From JBEVNR01 sp040507985 (GTDB taxonomy: Bacteria; Pseudomonadota; Alphaproteobacteria; Rickettsiales; UBA6187), in assembly GCA_040507985.1 (NCBI GenBank), contig JBEVNR010000035.1, positions 1 to 13,879 of the forward strand: a DNA stretch of 13,879 nucleotides, written 5' to 3'. A program made the translations under genes and the position numbers. This document shows positions 13,111 through 13,879 of this stretch, in pieces. A model generated the notes under the pieces. That model saw only the letters and a program-made list of their open reading frames with translations, had not been told where the DNA came from and ran no database searches. Within the stretch, counting starts at the first letter, position 1; every line of letters begins with the position of its first letter.

Positions 13111-13120
13111 TAAATGATAT
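13104..13120. promoter_or_regulatory. Operator-like palindrome overlapping the -35
   Basis: ATATCA (13104-13109) and TGATAT (13115-13120) are perfect inverted arms around five bases, covering the -35 box. A further TTGATAT lies ten bases downstream (minus strand) inside the spacer. This is the expected arrangement for ribbon-helix-helix autorepression. Confidence 0.5.
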
Positions 13121-13603
13121 GTGTTTCCGCCTTTCCCGGGAGGGAGGGGAGGAAATTTTCCCCGCCCCTCCCCCACACGGACTCGCACCCTGCCGAATAA
13201 CGGCGCCGCGCGCGGCGCCTCCGTCGGACGCGGAACGCGTCCGATCGAAAGAGTTTTCCTTTTCAATTCTGCGGCGCGGCGGGCGGGGCGTTTCTTGGCG
13301 CCCGGCCGATAATAAAATTATTGGCAATGGGTTGATGATAAAGGGCGGACACGTATCAATTTATGCACGGCCACCTAAAAAGATATGCACGGACACTTAA
13401 CCGGCGCGGTACGGTTTTTGCGCGGCCGACCCGCCCCGCGACATTCCCGCCAACGACAAAAAACGGCGTAAAACGGCAAACATGAGGCAGGCCGGCGCTT
13501 TGGCGGCGCATGCGCGAAGGAAAAAACGGAAAAACGCCGAAAATCGGCAAGGGAGGGCGGATCGCGCCGAGGCGCGGCAAAGGAGGAAAGTCGGGCGAAC
13601 GCG
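13121..13603. other. Non-coding stretch with GC-rich palindromes and insertion-sequence debris
   Basis: I see no gene that I would defend here. It holds a long imperfect hairpin (GGGAGGGG at 13142-13149 with CCCCTCCC at 13165-13172, inner GGAAA/TTTTCC). It also holds a perfect 18-base palindrome GGCGCCGCGCGCGGCGCC (13202-13219) and a 9-bp stem TCGGACGCG/CGCGTCCGA (13224-13244) followed by a T-rich run. The 22-bp-periodic repeats lie at 13340-13396. Bases 13400-13600 are low-complexity GC-rich sequence interrupted by A-runs. Confidence 0.45.
13340..13396. repeat. Three 22-bp-periodic repeats, IS21-family-like terminus
   Basis: CGGACAC (13346), CGGCCAC (13368) and CGGACAC (13390) recur at exactly 22-bp intervals. 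The last two copies extend to TATGCACGG(A/C)CAC (13362-13374, 13384-13396). Read on the minus strand this gives GTGTCCGTGCATA, then TTTTTAGGTGGCCGTGCATA. Multiple terminal repeats of this kind, with the 'CACCTAAAAAG' linker, are characteristic of IS21-family ends. No IstA/IstB coding sequence is in the window, so this would be a solo end or the edge of a deleted copy. The family call is from memory of the terminal pattern. Confidence 0.45.
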
Positions 13604-13748
13604 CTAGGCGAAAGCGTTAAATATGGGCGGAACCTCCCGCCCCATGCTCTCGTAAAACGCCCGGGCGCGGACGATCTTCTCCTCGATCGTCTTGCACCCG
13701 TCATACAGGCCCTTGGCCTCCGGCGACGAATGCGCGGCCGCGCTTTTA
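13604..13748 (-). pseudogene. C-terminal gene remnant cut by an IS5-family element
   Basis: The minus frame ending in TAG at 13604 encodes about 45 protein-like residues: AAHSSPEAKGLYDGCKTIEE, then KIVRARAFYESMGREVPPIF and NAFA. It reads as ordinary amphipathic sequence with codon use like the GC-rich neighbours, yet it has no start and meets a stop (TGA at 13759-13757) just where the insertion-sequence end begins. The rest of the gene presumably lies beyond the element, outside the window. I do not recognise the family. Confidence 0.45.
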
Positions 13749-13879
13749 AGAAGCCGTCACCTAACTATTTCTATATAATTTATTTAACGTGACCCGTATC
13801 ATGGCGATTTTAACGAACGCTTCGGCAGTTTTGGTGAGTATTTCGTAGTCCTTCGCCAATCTTCTGTGATTTGAAATCC
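13749..13879 (-). mobile_element. Right part of an IS5-family insertion sequence
   Basis: The transposase end (stop at 13763-13761) is followed within about 15 bases by GGTGACGGCTTC, a plausible terminal inverted repeat, and then by the interrupted GC-rich gene. The exact boundary and target duplication cannot be fixed, because the other end is outside the window. Confidence 0.55.
13761..13879 (-). CDS. IS5-family transposase, C-terminal 39 residues (continues beyond window)
   Basis: The minus frame entering from the window edge reads NHRRLAKDYEILTKTAEAFV, then KIAMIRVTLNKLY, stopping at TAG 13763-13761. This matches the conserved end of IS5-family DDE transposases, '..RRLAKDYE.LT.TAEAFI.iAMIRlmL..L', which contains the last helix after the catalytic Glu. 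The catalytic residues would be outside the window. Composition is more AT-rich than the adjoining interrupted gene. Confidence 0.8.
   Translation of the reverse strand, partial: ISNHRRLAKDYEILTKTAEAFVKIAMIRVTLNKLYRNS

Noticed and set aside
13375..13704. Minus-strand frame of 109 codons
   Set aside because: Its Arg/Pro/Ser-rich composition follows from GC-rich low-complexity DNA, and it overlaps the better-supported remnant frame ending at 13604.

Overview
The window looks like a worn accessory region of a GC-rich Gram-negative chromosome: prophage or integrative-element debris carrying defence, toxin-antitoxin and insertion-sequence cargo. An alphaproteobacterial host is my best guess. It rests mainly on the XRE repressor at 9735-10166, whose 'QQLQKYETGANR' recognition region is typical of that class, and more weakly on the BrnA-like and ParD/ParE-like genes. 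No rRNA, tRNA or CRISPR array was seen.

Layout. 1-486: the end of an AT-rich HEPN-domain gene and its terminator-like hairpin. 521-2352 (minus): a GpA-type phage terminase large subunit missing its 5' end and broken by two single-base frameshifts. 2353-5474 (plus): an AT-rich block holding one 1,014-codon gene, a RelA/SpoT (p)ppGpp-synthetase-like domain followed by about 800 residues of helical repeats. 5397-6509 (minus): a tyrosine recombinase with a complete catalytic set, whose last 24 codons run into the AT-rich block. 6716-7099 (plus): a solitary PemK/MazF toxin, followed by a bidirectional terminator. 7248-8000 (minus) and 8174-8620 (plus): a divergent pair, an unrecognised 250-residue protein and a small HTH/coiled-coil DNA-binding protein. 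The latter has two 22-bp-spaced repeats just after its promoter. 8666-10166 (minus): a run of XRE repressor, short helicase-loader-like protein, DnaA-domain-I-like protein and a membrane protein, the last three joined by ATGA overlaps. 10663-12111 (plus): a small coiled-coil membrane protein, a CatB/XAT-type acetyltransferase and a 50-residue orphan. 12145-13043 (minus): a three-gene ParD-like / ParE-like / BrnA-like operon with a clear promoter and operator palindrome. 13121-13879: hairpins, three 22-bp-periodic repeats resembling an IS21-family end, a gene remnant and the end of an IS5-family transposase.

The integrase, terminase, repressor and replication-type genes are what remains of a phage or integrative element; the terminase damage suggests it no longer packages DNA. 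Several stress or defence-type genes sit in and around it (HEPN, RelA/SpoT-solenoid, MazF, ParD/ParE/BrnA). The large RelA/SpoT-solenoid protein is the best candidate for an undescribed system. It is a single-gene cassette of foreign base composition, placed between damaged phage genes as abortive-infection cargo often is. This role is inferred and not shown by the sequence.
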